Assembly: GCA_029851415.1 (NCBI GenBank) | Contig: CM056744.1 | Coordinates: 13,647,268-13,711,267, forward strand | Reading direction: 5' to 3' | Source: Eretmocerus hayati | Taxonomy: Eukaryota > Arthropoda > Insecta > Hymenoptera > Aphelinidae | DNA length: 64,000 bases | Shown: positions 1 to 12,610 of the stretch, one piece after another | Layout: every line of letters starts with the position of its first letter | Position numbering within the stretch: position 1 is the first letter of the stretch | Notes under the pieces: generated by a model | The model's database searches: none | What the model saw: the letters and a program-made list of their open reading frames with translations, nothing else | Told to the model about the DNA's origin: nothing | Position numbers and translations under genes: made by a program

Positions 1-119
1 GTTGACTCGTACCAGAATGATTTTGAGGGTATAATCCTTGATTATTTCTCCTCTGAACACATCTAGAGATACATATTCCTCGCAATTTCTTGAAAAAAAA
101 ACCATTGGGTGCATGAGAA

Positions 120-620
120 GGACTTATCTCTTGTCATGCGGGTGCCCAGCTCTCACCTCCACCTCGGCCCCCACGGCCGTGGGATACAGATACACCCTAC
201 CAGCGCATCAGCTCAGAGAGAGGCCATTCCAGAACCATGAGTGGTTCAGAAGTGATCTATCTCTAAGTACCGTCTACGAAATCAGCCACCGACATACGAC
301 CGTATCCGCCCCCCCCCCCACCCGGTGCAGAGCTGGAACTCATCTACGTCCTTTGATTTCCCGAGTGAGTCGTCCAGGCCTTGCGGCGGATCGCTTCTCA
401 GGGCAGTCGTGACACGAGTCCCTAGACTCGTTCAGTTCCAGGCATTGAGGCTGCCATGCTCATCGGATAGAGATGTGCGAGCTTCGTGTTCCGACGAGTG
501 TTGACTGGGGCCGGAGGTTTATGAGGCCCCAGAGTTGAGACACCGAAGTGCTTCGGCCTACTTTGAGGCACTCCGAGAGTAGCCACATTGAGTGCATAGC
601 ATTGTGCTCGTGCAACGTAT
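120..620 (+). repeat. GC-rich repeat copy, diverged
   Basis: This stretch is clearly richer in G and C than its surroundings and contains small hairpins, for example the GGGGCC/GGCCCC stem near 508-531. By eye it shares a series of ordered blocks with the reverse complement of 21040-21470, such as the block around the HEWF-like reading at 235-270 and the CGAGTCC...GGCATTG block at 415-450. The open frame across it shows no recognisable domain, so I treat it as a copy of a dispersed element, possibly a LINE or SINE end, and not as a gene. The element class is not known. Confidence 0.45.
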
Positions 621-1919
621 CTTTTGCGTCAAACTATTCCTCCACGGTGCTCTCGAAGCACGCTCATGGTTGGTTGCCGTTCCGCACACGAGAATCTTGT
701 TGGATATGGTTCGATTCATCTGTTGAAGTACAACTGAATAAAAATCGTCAGTCTTTGTGTATGAGATAACGAGCTAGCTTCATTTGATGCAATGTCGTGA
801 TTAGTGTTTCGATGAACCCGGCAAAATTGAGAACGTGATTTGCATCGTGTAAATATGTATGTATCTCTCTTAGCCGCAATCACCATAACAAACAAGCCTC
901 AAGCCCTAATCCAAAGTCAGCAATTTTCGCGTAACGAAATTTTCTGGTTCAGGCCCACCCACGATTTTTCTAGCGAGATACTGTTGATTCCAATTTAGGA
1001 ATTATTGTTTTGAAAATATCTAACGTTTGTAAACGTAAGCCATTTGTTGAAGCAACAATCCTATGGTAGTCACGTTGCATCTTTCGGGAGTATCATGTCC
1101 GGTATAAGAATACGGTGATTAGAAAAGCACTTGCAGATCCTGGAATAAAACCAAGCCATCCAAATCGTTCAAACCTGTGTTAGCACCTGTGTGAACTCCA
1201 TTGCACGAGCGTGCAATGCGTCTCATCTTTAAGTTCTTTGAAATGAGCCCTAGAGAAGGGGCAGTATACATCCGAGTATAGTCAAAAGGCGTGACCCCGG
1301 AAGGGCTGCAGCAGTCATCATCTTGATCTCATACACGGTGCGTTAACCCTCATTTTCCCTAAGCTTAACCTTCATCTTGTATTTATAATAATCGATCTAA
1401 GTCTGATTTAATTATTGTTGAAAAATTGTTCTGAGTATCTGAATTTTCAAAACACATTATATTCTGGATTTGTCACCATATTTTTTAATTATTAATCATC
1501 ACTCACAGAATTTTGAGATATCGAGGAACGCATTTCTGACAATCAGAATCTGTTTCCCTGATGGAAATGGAACTAAAAGAGGAAAAATTTCAGTTTTCAA
1601 AATTTTTTGGTTTTTATTTTTTTTCTTTTTTTTTTTTGCTTGCGATCACATATTTCGCCTCGGCCTCTGATTTCATCCATCCTCTGCATCAATTGGGGCT
1701 TTCGAGAATTCTTACAGATATTTCCGACGGGTTTGAAAGAATAATAGCCGATTATTGGAATTCGAAACACAAAATCAGTATTATAATGGACATGGGGAGT
1801 GAATGGATTCAGGAAGTTGGTAATGAATTCAGAGGGTTAGTTTTTAGATAGTTTCAGTACATCTTCCAGGTTGAATGGGTTAGGGGCATTGAATTCTTCT
1901 CAAGATTTGACTAGAGTTT
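621..1919. other. intergenic, no gene seen
   Basis: AT-rich sequence with several homopolymer T runs (around 1610-1640). The open frames at 1470-1851 owe their length to low-complexity T/A sequence and show no domain. I see nothing supportable here. Confidence 0.5.
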
Positions 1920-4522
1920 TAGACCGGGAGCTAGCTGACATTTTTTGGTAGTTATTCCTACCAGGACAGGTCATTAACTAATAAGTCATTTGTGGTGCGG
2001 AGAGGACGACTATGCAGTGACAGACGGGTGAGCCGTTCCGTTTTCGTGCGATTAATAAACAAACATGTCGGATAATTCGATATTTCAGAATCATTTTCTA
2101 CAGAGTAATCCAACAATATTCCGTTGATTCAGTTGAAAAAAAGTCATCGCTGACTAGTTGGCATACTCATTTGACGATTCCTAGTGCCTGCCATACTCGA
2201 TCGAAAATGTCAAAATTTTCAAATATTTAGAATCTATTTCTACAGTATGGCACTTTGATATTCGGATAGATTGCATAAAAATAATCCATCGGAAAAGCAT
2301 CGCCATACTGATAGGGCGATTCCGAATCATTCAAAACTGCGATCGAAGTTCCGTGAAATGGATCAAATTCAACTGCTCCGCTACGCCATCTCTCGAGGAA
2401 CGATTGAGTCTCTCGGCCACGTGGAATTCCATGCATTTTACGCAACTTCGATCGCAGTTTTGAATGATTCGGAATCGCCCTATCAGTATGGCGATGCTTT
2501 TTCGATGGATTTATTCCTGATAATCTATCCGAATATCAAAGTGCCATACTGTAGAAAATATTTCTGAGTATTCGAAAAATTTGACATTTTTGATCGAGTA
2601 TGGTAGGCACTAGGAATCGTCTGATTAGTATGCCAACTGATCAGCGATGACTTTTTTTCAACGGAATCGACGGAATATTGTTCGGTTTTTGTGTAGAGAA
2701 TAGTTCTGAAACATCGAATTACCCAACATGTTTGTTTATTAATCGCACAAAAACGGAACGGCTCACCCGTCTGTCACTGCATAGTCGTCCTCTCCGCACC
2801 ACAAATCTTATATTATTAATGGATAACTTCGATATCGAGATTCGAGGCGTTCCGATCGAGATTTCGCGCGCGTTTTACGACTCGTCTCAATGTGTGTTGC
2901 CGTGGATTAATGACATTGTATCATTTGCATGTATCTATAGGTAGATCAATACAGTTGAAAGTATCCAATTATGCGATCTACATAGCCGAACTATTATATC
3001 TGTTGATAATTTCCAATTTATCGAAAGAAAAGTAACGATGAGTTTCGAGCATCTGAACTCATGCACTGTAGCGTTTTATCCAGTTCTGTCTGCTTCGTTG
3101 TCAACATTGAGCAGGTGATCGGTCGCGCCTGCGCATCATATCGGATCTTATTACACCTGCTTGAATTAATCGGATCTCGATTCGCTCGCTAAATAAGTGA
3201 TAGGAAAGTAGATTGCTGCTTGACCGACAACAGGAATATCGGATATCCCGTGTAATAATGGGGTTAATGGTAACATTTGAAGATTTATTTTCTGATTCCA
3301 TCTTTCTTCAACGATCGAAAAGATCTCAGGAAATCTTATCTAAATTCTCAAAATGATCCAAACTTCAAAGTTGCATCACTGTTTTTTGATTGGGGTAGAT
3401 TAACTAGAATTCTTTTCGTGAATGATGAATGTTTCAACATAATTCTTAAATTGCATATATAAAATTTTCTAATTGAGGTAGATCAAGTAAAATTCTCTTC
3501 GTGAATGTTGAATACCTTACATCATTTCTAGGAAAGTTTTCAATTTGTGGATATAATTTTTCAAGTTGGAATGTGTAGAAAAACTCTCCAGTTGGTGGAT
3601 GGCACTGAATGGTACTGAATGGGACCGAATGGATTGAGGAATTTTTTATTCGTGAATAGTGTATTTTTTCGAATTGTACGAGGTTCGATGACTTTCTCAC
3701 TTCTGAATGATGATCAATTGAATTTCAAATAATCGATCGAAAATTTTTCATTAGTGGACTCTAAAGATTTCTGCAGAAGCATTCAAGGAATTCTCGCTTT
3801 ACTAGGGCTGATTGGCTGATCTTTATACATATCCTCGAAAAGTGTTCTCTTATAGCCGACTTTGAGGAGAAGAAGGAGAAGAAGGAGAAGAAGGGAAATA
3901 TTTTTCCACCCGAAAATAAGTAAGAACCTGTAAAAATCTCAATCGAATTGGAAACCCACATATTTTACGTGAGAAGTGAAATTTTCATGCACAAGCGTTG
4001 CATAGATTTGAATCATTGATTTTGGAGTTGATCTCAATTCTTCAGTTCTCAAAATGATCTTCATTCCTTCATGGTCAACCTCAATAATATTTCGTAAAAA
4101 CTGTATAGTTCTTTGATCCCACACCATATGGGTGGTTGAACCATGCGCGCGCAGCGCGCGCACTTCGTAGATTGAATAGCTTTTTGAGATTTTTCGAAAA
4201 ATCCCTCAGACAATCGTGAATTTTTGAATCAGCAATCCATGAATTTCGATTTCGAGGCATGTTAGATGGATAAACATATAGATGAATGACATTTCCATTC
4301 CATATTTTTATACTATTTCATATTTGCTCCTTTCTGGTACCATATATACCTGCATAATTTTTTTTTTTCAAACACAATAGCTTTTTCCGTATGTTCCAGA
4401 ATTTCAAGCCATCGTAACCATCCGCGCGCAACGCGCGCGTCTTAGAGTTCTAGTGACTTATTAGCTAATGACCTGTCCTGGTAGGAATAACTACCAAAAA
4501 ATGTCAGCTAGCTCCCGGTCTA
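1920..4522. mobile_element. non-autonomous DNA transposon with 69-bp terminal inverted repeats
   Basis: Bases 1920-1988 and 4454-4522 are inverted copies of each other with one difference seen by eye; the outer ends read TAGACCGGGAGC... A TTT lies directly outside each end and could be a 3-base target duplication. About 1.65 kb of interior (2806-4453) has no recognisable transposase; it holds a GGAGAA microsatellite (about 3866-3895) and two GC-alternating palindromic spots near 4145 and 4423. The short frames inside show no domain. The left end is interrupted by a second foldback (see 1989-2805). The superfamily is uncertain; a 3-base duplication would fit PIF/Harbinger or CACTA. Confidence 0.7.
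1989..2805. mobile_element. foldback element nested next to the left TIR
   Basis: Two arms of about 370 bases (1989 to about 2360, and about 2436-2805) are inverted copies, starting with TTTGTGGTGCGG and ending with its complement. The loop is only about 75 bases. Arms differ at scattered positions and small indels, so this is an older foldback. It begins on the base after the left terminal repeat of the 1920-4522 element. The open frames on each arm are mirror images of each other and are not genes. Confidence 0.75.
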
Positions 4523-4691
4523 TTTCATCTCTATGGGAAATCTAGGGCACACCAATAGAATAGGGTTACATTCCCATCAAGAAAAAGACAAGAGGGGCGA
4601 TCCAAGGAATTCATTATACTTCCGCAAATTGAACTCATCTACTGTTCTCCTCCACAAAAATCTTCAGTTAAAGCCCAAAGATTCAGGCGCG

Positions 4692-4990
4692 TTATGAAAG
4701 AAAACCAGAGTCGACCATTTTTGTAAGTGGATACGATCCTGAAATGTTGTTTTCACCCAATGTCATGGAGTCATAGAGCAAGTCGCGTGATAAACCCAAA
4801 AAACTAATTCTAAACTTCTGCATACTCGAAAATGACCAACATTTCGCACAGGAGTTTATTTTACATATCCAAATGCTATAGAATTGGTTTTTGTCTGGTA
4901 GATAAGGTACTAAAGAGAGCTTCTCTGTAGAGAGAAAAAGTACCCTGGCTAACTCAAATGCCGAACACGAGCTTCCTTATTCTCATAGCT
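4692..4990. repeat. diverged repeat, partner of 6255-6740
   Basis: Blocks such as ACGATCCTGAA, TTTTCACYC, CTGCATACT and CCAAATGCT occur in the same order and orientation at about 6255-6740. The two copies flank the 5031-6089 foldback. Identity is moderate, with gaps, so these are old copies of a dispersed or tandemly duplicated family. No coding potential is seen. Confidence 0.5.
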
Positions 4991-5030
4991 AGGGAGAGAT
5001 ATTCAAAATGTTTGTATTCTGATGTAGATA

Positions 5031-6089
5031 TGTCGCAGGCTCTTGGTGAAATCAGCCTTTTCGTGAAAATCCTAGGCTCTTCATGAAGAGCCGGCCGATC
5101 GTGTCAGCGCTGATCCCTTTCACTTTGTTACACGATCGGCCTAGCCTTTTCGTGAAAAGGCTGACTCGTCCAGCCTTTTCATGAAAAGGCCAAGTCGGGC
5201 TAGGCCCTTGGTGTACAGATGGGCAGAGTCATCAGTACCGCTGTCGAACAAAGTCAGTATCGCAATCAAAGCTGTCGAATTAATTGCACTTCTCACAATC
5301 ATATTAAATTGAATAATCTTATGAAAATTGATCGATGGAATCGGCTTGCTCGGATAGGACTTCCAAAGGTTAGCCCATTAAAACTGAAATGAAAATGTAT
5401 ATTGTTGCTCGGTGTGTGTGAAAAAACTGACTCTGATCTCATTTAGTACAAAGCTACATCAATCGAAGACTACGAAGCGTACCAAATATCTAATAGTTGA
5501 TCAATTATGTCAATTCTTATCAGCACAAAGTAGGCTCGAGTGTGGCGCCCATAGTTAGAATTCAATTTTTTCAAATCACAGAATGATTTTTAGATGACGA
5601 AAATTTTCACGTGAATTGATTGACTATTAGATATTTGATAGTCTTCGAGATCTTCGATTGATGTAGCTTTGTACTAAATGAGATCAGAGTCAGTTTTTTC
5701 ACACACACCGAGCAACAATATACATTTTCATTTCAGTTTTAATGGGCTAACCTTTGGAAGTCCTATCCGAGCAAGCCGATTCCATCGATCAATTTTCATA
5801 AGATTATTCAATTTAATATGATTGTGAGAAGTGCAATTAATTCGACAGCTTTGACTGCGATACTGACTTTGTTCGACAGCGGTACTGATGACTCTGCCCA
5901 TCTGTACACCAAGGGCCTAGCCCGACTTGGCCTTTTCATGAAAAGGCTGGACGAGTCAGCCTTTTCACGAAAAGGCTAGGCCGATCGTGTAACAAAGTGA
6001 AAGGGATCAGCGCTGACACGATCGGCCGGCTCTTCATGAAGAGCCTAGGATTTTCACGAAAAGGCTGATTTCACCAAGAGCCTGCGACA
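5031..6089. mobile_element. near-perfect 1,059-bp foldback element
   Basis: Left arm 5031 to about 5508 and right arm about 5615-6089 are inverted copies with only a few differences by eye (one near 5262, small changes near the loop). Each outer arm carries three 18-base palindromes, GGCTCTTCATGAAGAGCC, GCCTTTTCGTGAAAAGGC and GCCTTTTCATGAAAAGGC, and a GGCCGATCGTGT/ACACGATCGGCC inverted pair flanking a 26-base spacer. There is no open frame of note. The high arm identity suggests recent mobility or gene conversion between arms. The superfamily is not determined; no clear target duplication is visible. Confidence 0.85.
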
Positions 6090-6254
6090 AATATACCGAA
6101 TGGATTTCATGAGTATACGAGGCTTTGTAATAGCTTGACAGTCATACAATGTCTTGGAATGACAGGGAACTTCATAGTATGGGTCAAAATATGGCAGATT
6201 CTGGACTTGCACAAGCTCAGACGTGTCTGGAAATATCTGTCAAGGAGTAGTTAT

Positions 6255-6740
6255 TCGATCTCAATACACCATCTGACCAATTCGTCAGTGGAGACGATCC
6301 TGAACTTGTGCTGTTTTCACTCGATGTCACGAGATCATAGGAAAAGTCATGTGATGGACCCAAAAAGTTGGAACTCCGAAACCTCATGACTGTAGCTTTC
6401 ACTGGTTTGCTGTAAGCTCAATTTTATTAGTAGATGTTAGGTTCCGTGCTTTGCTCAAAATGTCAAGTTCCGTGCTTTGCGCAAAGTGTCACGTCCCGTG
6501 TAATGCTATCACGTTATCCATGTTATCCTTATGGTACCGATGAATGGGTAAAGTGCAAATCTACCGAACCTCTGCTTCCAAATCTCTGCATACTTGAAAG
6601 TGACAAAAAAAAAAAATAACCCAAGAGAGTAAATATCACATGTCCAAATGCTGCGGAATTGGTTTCCTTGGTAGACAAAGTGTCAGAGAGCGTTTTAATT
6701 GGGTATCTTGGCTGACTCACTCTGGCTAACTTCCACGATA
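6255..6740. repeat. diverged repeat, partner of 4692-4990
   Basis: See the partner copy. A short internal direct repeat of about 30 bases (GTTCCGTGCTTTGC...) lies at 6440-6510. A further fragment with CTCTGCATCCTTGAAAA occurs near 6950, so the family has at least three pieces here. No gene is seen. Confidence 0.45.
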
Positions 6741-8100
6741 TATAGTAATCAACCACTCATAATCTAGCCCAAATCTAATGAGAGATTCGCATGAGTTCGA
6801 TACAAAATTGTGCTCATATTATGAGTCAGGAGAGGCAAAACCGCCCAATCAATCCCATTTTTCTACAATACTCTTATAATTTGGGTTAAATGGCAAGTAA
6901 CCCAGGGTAAGTTAGTCAATAACAATAACTCTACAGCTCCTTTCAAACTCTGCATCCTTGAAAATTCTACAAAAGATTTGAATGAAACTCCATGGCGGGA
7001 TTGCACGGATACCGCATGCCCGTAAGACACCTCCTATTCTCGTAATTGACGTATTTTCGCCCAGGACTCATACCTATTCCTTTAATTGCCTCGGTTTCAA
7101 CCCTCAAGATGGTGGCTGCTACAAAACTCACCGGTAGATCCCACGATTTTCCGTTATTCAATCATTACCGATTCGTAATGACTCGAAAAAGTGAGTACCC
7201 TCAATAGAATATCTACCGATTACATTATGATCAAACGTGCTGGAGAAGTGTATTTGTGTATCAAGTAAATTCAGTAAAAATTTCACGAGCCTCGCTTACC
7301 CCTGGGTTAATCGATTTAACATTGTTAGAGATCAAGTACGCTATCTCATGAAGCATCGCGATAGTTCTTATGTTACAAAAGACTAACTGATGAGTTTCTG
7401 TCTCAATCACACCCACTTTTAGATGACCACACAAAGTAAGTGCTCAAAATCCTGTTACTAGCATTGATTAGCCTAGATAAAAGTCCCGATCCATTTTCAG
7501 AATGAAGTCATGAATAAGACAAAGCTGATAATCAGAGATCGATATTTCATTACTTATGCTTTAGGTGCTCAGGCAAATTCCATCAGTGAGAGTCTATTGG
7601 GTCGTGATTAACACGTAAAACAAAAAACTAGGAGAATTCGTGATCTTTGAGAAAGTATATATAGTTGACTCACGTAGTACCGAGGTTACTAACTCCAAGA
7701 ACAGCTTGTTCCTATAGATTAAAAAAGGCTCCACATATTTTCTTGTATATGCAAGGCTTCATGTTTCCGTATATTTGTACGAGGACTGTTATTTCTTGTC
7801 ATTTTTCACGGTTTTGGCCTATCAACTCAAAAGAAGTACATTTAATCAAAAAATGAGCAACTTTCTGTAGAACTTCAGGAAGTGCACAGAGAAGGGTTTC
7901 AATCCCTTTTTGCATGTAAAGCGTCCTCTGCACATAACTAAAGGATTCGCCTCTGAGATTCATATGTTTTCTGTGATCTTACTGTTTCAATTCGACTACT
8001 CGAATGAAATCCATCATATAAAACCTCGTTTATAGGTGTTTTCTAAAATTCTACGAAAAGTTGCTTCGCACATTTTTTGATGAAATCCACTTAGGGGCCA
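6741..8100. other. intergenic, no gene seen
   Basis: AT-rich sequence. The open frames here (6967-7161 minus, 7665-7856 plus) lack any recognisable domain or splice context. Confidence 0.45.
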
Positions 8101-8500
8101 TTCAAAAACCATATGGTCTGTAAGGGGTGGGTGGGTGGTCGTCCAAAACACCATATTAAACCAGATGAGGTGGGTAAGTGGTCAAGCCCAATAAAGCCAT
8201 ATGGTCAGAGCCCACCGTGAAGACTCGGTTTTTCTTCAAAATGGAACAAACAAAAGGTTATAGTAGAAGTAAATTCGATGACACTGTATCAAGAATTCAG
8301 TTGAAATAAATTACGATACAAATTGGAGCAGTCTACATTCCTCTTCTGGAAACTGTTCAATTTTTGGAAAAAAAAATCTCTGAGGGCCATATGGCTTCTG
8401 AGGGGGTGGTTGGGTGGTTGAATGGAATGCCATATAAAACCATATGGGGGTGGGTGGGGGTGAAAAATGGCCTGAAACGAGGCCATATGGTTTGCGCACC
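8100..8500. repeat. two direct copies of a CCATATGG-rich repeat
   Basis: Five CCATATGG octamers (near 8111, 8203, 8388, 8440 and 8482) are mixed with GGGTGGGTGG blocks. The unit at about 8100-8210 is repeated in diverged direct orientation at about 8380-8490. The overlapping open frames on both strands are by-products of the low-complexity sequence. Confidence 0.55.
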
Positions 8501-8902
8501 ATCCCTTACTCTGAGTTATGGGCTCCAAACCGCGGCAAATGAAAAAATTCATGGATCTTGCACGATAATGCATCAATTGAGGAAATACAGGGCCTTGTAG
8601 TAAAGACCTTGCCCTACACATTTTTAAATAGAATGTGTTACCCTCGAGCTATTGAGAGCAGAAAAGTAAAAAAGTTTCGGATGGAATTATTTTCTTAATT
8701 TTCTCCAGAACAACCGAGATCGTGATTCTGATTTTTTTGTTAGGGTGTAATCCTGCAGATGCCCCGAACCATATCCAGCAAGGTTCTCCCTTGCGTGACG
8801 GCAGCCAAAATGAGCATTAGGGTAAGTCAAAAAATGGAGTTTTTCGGGAATCAATACGCCCTACTATGGGTTTAAAAAAGATTGACACCTCGAGGAATTT
8901 TG

Positions 8903-9842
8903 GTATCCTGGCTCCAAAGAATTTCGGTAATTTTTTTGACTGGGATAATATCAAAGCACATTTAGTTGCGGCGATGATAAAATTTATCATGGCCGCAACT
9001 AAATGGATGAAGGATTGGTCATATGTTATCAATCAATCATGAAGGGTCCTCGGAAAAAATACTCATAAGTAGTGATCGTGAAACTCTGATGATGCGAAGG
9101 ACAACTGCGGATTATCGTCAATCTTGTTTATCGCTGATAATAATCTTCGCACTGATGATCAAAGCCATTTGCTATCGACGCAACCCCCCAAATCGCGCTC
9201 GAAATAGTTTTATTGTTCCCTTTGTCGAGAATTCAGACTCATTGCAGCAGGCTGATGGTACCCCAATTGACTCCGGGACCGCAAGTTAATGACATTTATG
9301 GTCCGCGGTCAGGTAGTCCCACCCATCGGCAATTTGAAGGGCCCCGGCCATAAAGGACAATAAAGGCCTCACAACGAGCGCGAACTTTATTTTTTTTAAA
9401 CTTTGCGACCTCGCCTCTCGTTTGTTCTTCTGAAATCTGATATTGCGTTATCATTTTTGATATCCAAAATTTTTTTATGATTTTTCTGTTTTTGAATCAA
9501 GTCTCTATCTCCGGATGGATCTCGAGTTACCAAAAACTGGATTATCTCCAAAAGTTATCAACTTTTTCGGCTGATTCTTGTTGGAGGTTATTGATAAATC
9601 GAATATCTATTACCTGAATTTTTTGCAATGCGCTGAAATTTTTTTTGGCAGAGCTACAGCATCCGAAAGTCGAGCTACCTTTGATATAGGCCTTATACTT
9701 GCATTTTCTTACATTCTGATAACAGCTACGGCCACAGTTATCATCCGATCGACTTCGAGAAAATTTCATCATGGCCGCAACTAAATGTGCTTTGATATTA
9801 TCCCAGTCAAAAAAATTACCGAATTTTTTTGAAGCCAGAATA
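8903..9842. mobile_element. foldback element with an inner hairpin
   Basis: About 85 bases at each end (about 8903-8993 and 9765-9842) are inverted copies sharing GACTGGGATAATATC and the TTTAGTTGCGGC block. The left arm itself ends in a tight palindrome at about 8967-9003 around GATAAAATTTATC. The 770-base interior has no recognisable coding sequence. Confidence 0.65.
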
Positions 9843-10242
9843 GATTGGCTGGAGCCATCAAGTAACTATCAAAATTAACAGGAGATTCAATGGGAATGTG
9901 CCTAATTCACCCTTTTTTTCTTGATAACTTTGCTGGAATTTCTGATGCATTCGCACTCGTTTGAACATTAATAGACGAGATCATGACCATTTTCAAGCCG
10001 TTTCTGGAAATCTCAGTTCGTCTCCAGCTTGAAACTTCCCTTCAGAAAATTTCCCACATAGTTGGAAGTACTTCGGGGAAGTTCTTGCGACGAATTTAGT
10101 GGTATAACTTGGCGCAGAAGAAACGTTGCACGAGCGTTACCAGGGTGACTTCTAAGAGAAAATTGCGGGAAACGACATGCATTCACAGATGCATTAAAAA
10201 GTTTATCACCTTCCGAATTTCATTCGGTGTGGGGAGACACTT
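9843..10242. other. intergenic, no gene seen
   Basis: No coding, RNA or repeat feature could be supported in this stretch. Confidence 0.4.
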
Positions 10243-11200
10243 CAACACGTTCACTGCGACAGTGAGAACCGGCATTCCGCCCCAGAGTGCGAAAGAATAC
10301 AAACGCGTGATTTTGCACCTATAAAAGTCAAACCTTTTGGAATGTTATCAGTTTGACATCTATTAACAAGATCCTCACGAATTCACGCGGGTCCCACCGG
10401 TGAAACCCGCGGAAATTTCTATCGTGCAATGGGGGTTAATGTGAATGATCGAACTACCAAAATTAGTGATTCTAAGATGTAATCTTTAGCTTTTCGGGGC
10501 ATTTATAGATTTCTCGGCTCAAGTGATTCGCTGGCATAGGCCTGGCCTGTGAGTTTTTGTCTGGTACTTATGAACTGCGAAGCGCGATTGTGACACACGC
10601 GAGTGTGACTTTCTACCCTCGGGAATCCACGAGACACAGGTTGTTATTCGGGATACTTTCTAACTTCTTTTGAACTTAAGGAGTTCCTCGAACACGGAGG
10701 AATGAAATAGATTGAGAAGAAGGAAAGTGCAGTTGCAATGTCAAACATTTAGTCGGTTGGACTCGTGGTCGGTTCGCGTCTAAATGTCTGATTACTCGGA
10801 TCCATGTCGCTCAAATCACGCGTACCTGGACTTATTTTGTAGCCTTTGACATGAGTTTTCGAACGAGCCAAGATACGTTGTTAATATCTAAGATGACTTG
10901 ATGAATTCACAATTTACTGGCTCTTTTTATGTTATTTATCGAAATGGTCGCAAAAACTGAGTTTTCATCGAGTGACTCTCACAAATCAAGTCCGATACTG
11001 AAACTGGTGTACATATGTATCTTGACATCATATATAATAAGTCAAAATTGGGACATAAGCCATTGGATGAGTCTACGTCGTTTGGTGCAAACTAGAAACC
11101 GAACAAAAACGGGTCCCACCCGTTGGACCAGTCGCACGTAAAAGAGGACGCGCGGGCCCCGTCGGTAGGACCCGTCGCAGTGAACGTGTTATATACCAGT
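10243..11200. mobile_element. possible piggyBac-like non-autonomous element
   Basis: AACACGTTCACTGCGAC at about 10245 recurs in inverted orientation at about 11180-11196. GGTCCCACC blocks occur inside (10388 and 11109). Related ends are found at 62160-62420, and a related palindrome at 29780-29810. Ends built on CACGTTNACTG occur in several insect piggyBac-like elements as I recall, but no clean TTAA duplication is visible, so the class is an inference. Confidence 0.4.
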
Positions 11201-12239
11201 CTGGACAATTCTGGTGGAAATATATTCCGGTCGTTTCTAATATTCTAGTCCTAAAGTTTTTTTTTCAAAAAGTCCTTATTTTCCTAATATTGTAGCTCAC
11301 GTAAGGAGTGTGATAATCGATTTTCACCAGTGTTTGAGTCGTAGGTCTTGGAAAGACCAGAACGCCTTGTCGTAAAAGTCAATTACGATATCCCAAATCA
11401 TCTTGAACAAAATCCAAGGGTTACTAAAATCTGCAGTTCCTAGGACTCGCTAGGCTCAATTTCCTGTCTCAAAATATCTTATTCTTGATAGTGATAGTCA
11501 AGAAAGGAAAAGCACCCAAGTACATCTAGAAGGTGGAGTCTACTTCAAGCGACATAATTCTTCGGAAGTAAGCTGAAAATGGCCCAAGATGGGTCTTTAA
11601 TGGGCTCTAAGGTCTAGTAAAAGGTCGAATAGATCGAAAGGAAAATTTTTTTTGCACTATTTCGACAAAGTACAAACCAAAAAAGTTTTCTGAATTTTCC
11701 GCCGATACTTACCTCTGTTTTCGGTTTCATCTATCTGACTCCGGAATTTCCCGTGTACATCGACTTTGATGGTACTTTCTTGGTGGTCTGTACACAAAAA
11801 GTATTCTGGATGTAATAATCGATTCTCTTGTAAAGTATTAAAGCAAAATTTAGAGTTAAGTATCTAACTTGAATTGCTAAAATACTTTCTTGATTTCAAA
11901 AATTATGACGAAGAAACTTCTTGAGTTCACAGGGTATTTTCATGATATTATCAATTATTGCATTACGGTTCCATCATCCGTAGGAGAAAAGGATTGAAAA
12001 TAAATCTACCTGTAAAATGATGCTCTTGTCCGGTATCTCAAGGGCAATGAGCATATTGGTTCCCAGATTTTTAGAATCTCAAGCTCATCACACATAATTC
12101 CTGCAAGAGTGACATCAAATTGTTGAACATTATATTCCACATTCACTTACATACTAAACTTGATAAAAAAATAAGGATGAGTAAAATCATTACCTGGTGA
12201 TTGAACAACTTGTACGCGTATGTTGAATTGCTTGAGATA
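11201..12239. other. intergenic, no gene seen
   Basis: AT-rich; nothing supportable on either strand. Confidence 0.4.
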
Positions 12240-12610
12240 ATGAACCATCAGAATTCTCAGTGCGCTCGCGGTCAGACAAGTCTGCCGTGACGCAGAACCA
12301 AAGAAGGACTGACTCGATAAACTGCACGGCGCGGCGTGGGCTGATCTGGCTGCTCAGACTACAAGCATTGGCTTGCAAAGGATCGAGCATCGGCAACAGC
12401 AGTGGTCAAACAAGTTTTGCAGCAGGAAAAGAGCGAATGGAAGGAGACCGAGAGAAAGCAGAATCACATTCTCAAGGTAGCTTTTGCATGCACGAGCATG
12501 GAACTTTGAGCAAGTATCTCCACGCTTAAAACTGCAAGCATAAGCCTGCATCAAACTATGGTTGAAATGTTTCGAGTCGACTTTGCAGCCGCTGCTTCGT
12601 GTAGAATTGG
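12240..12610. other. GC-richer island of unknown role
   Basis: Base composition rises compared with both flanks, and short CpG-containing blocks appear (near 12263, 12290 and 12329). Overlapping open frames run on both strands (12260-12529 plus, 12354-12665 minus), but neither has a recognisable domain. It could be a promoter, a first exon of an unseen transcript or a repeat copy. I cannot tell which. Confidence 0.3.
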
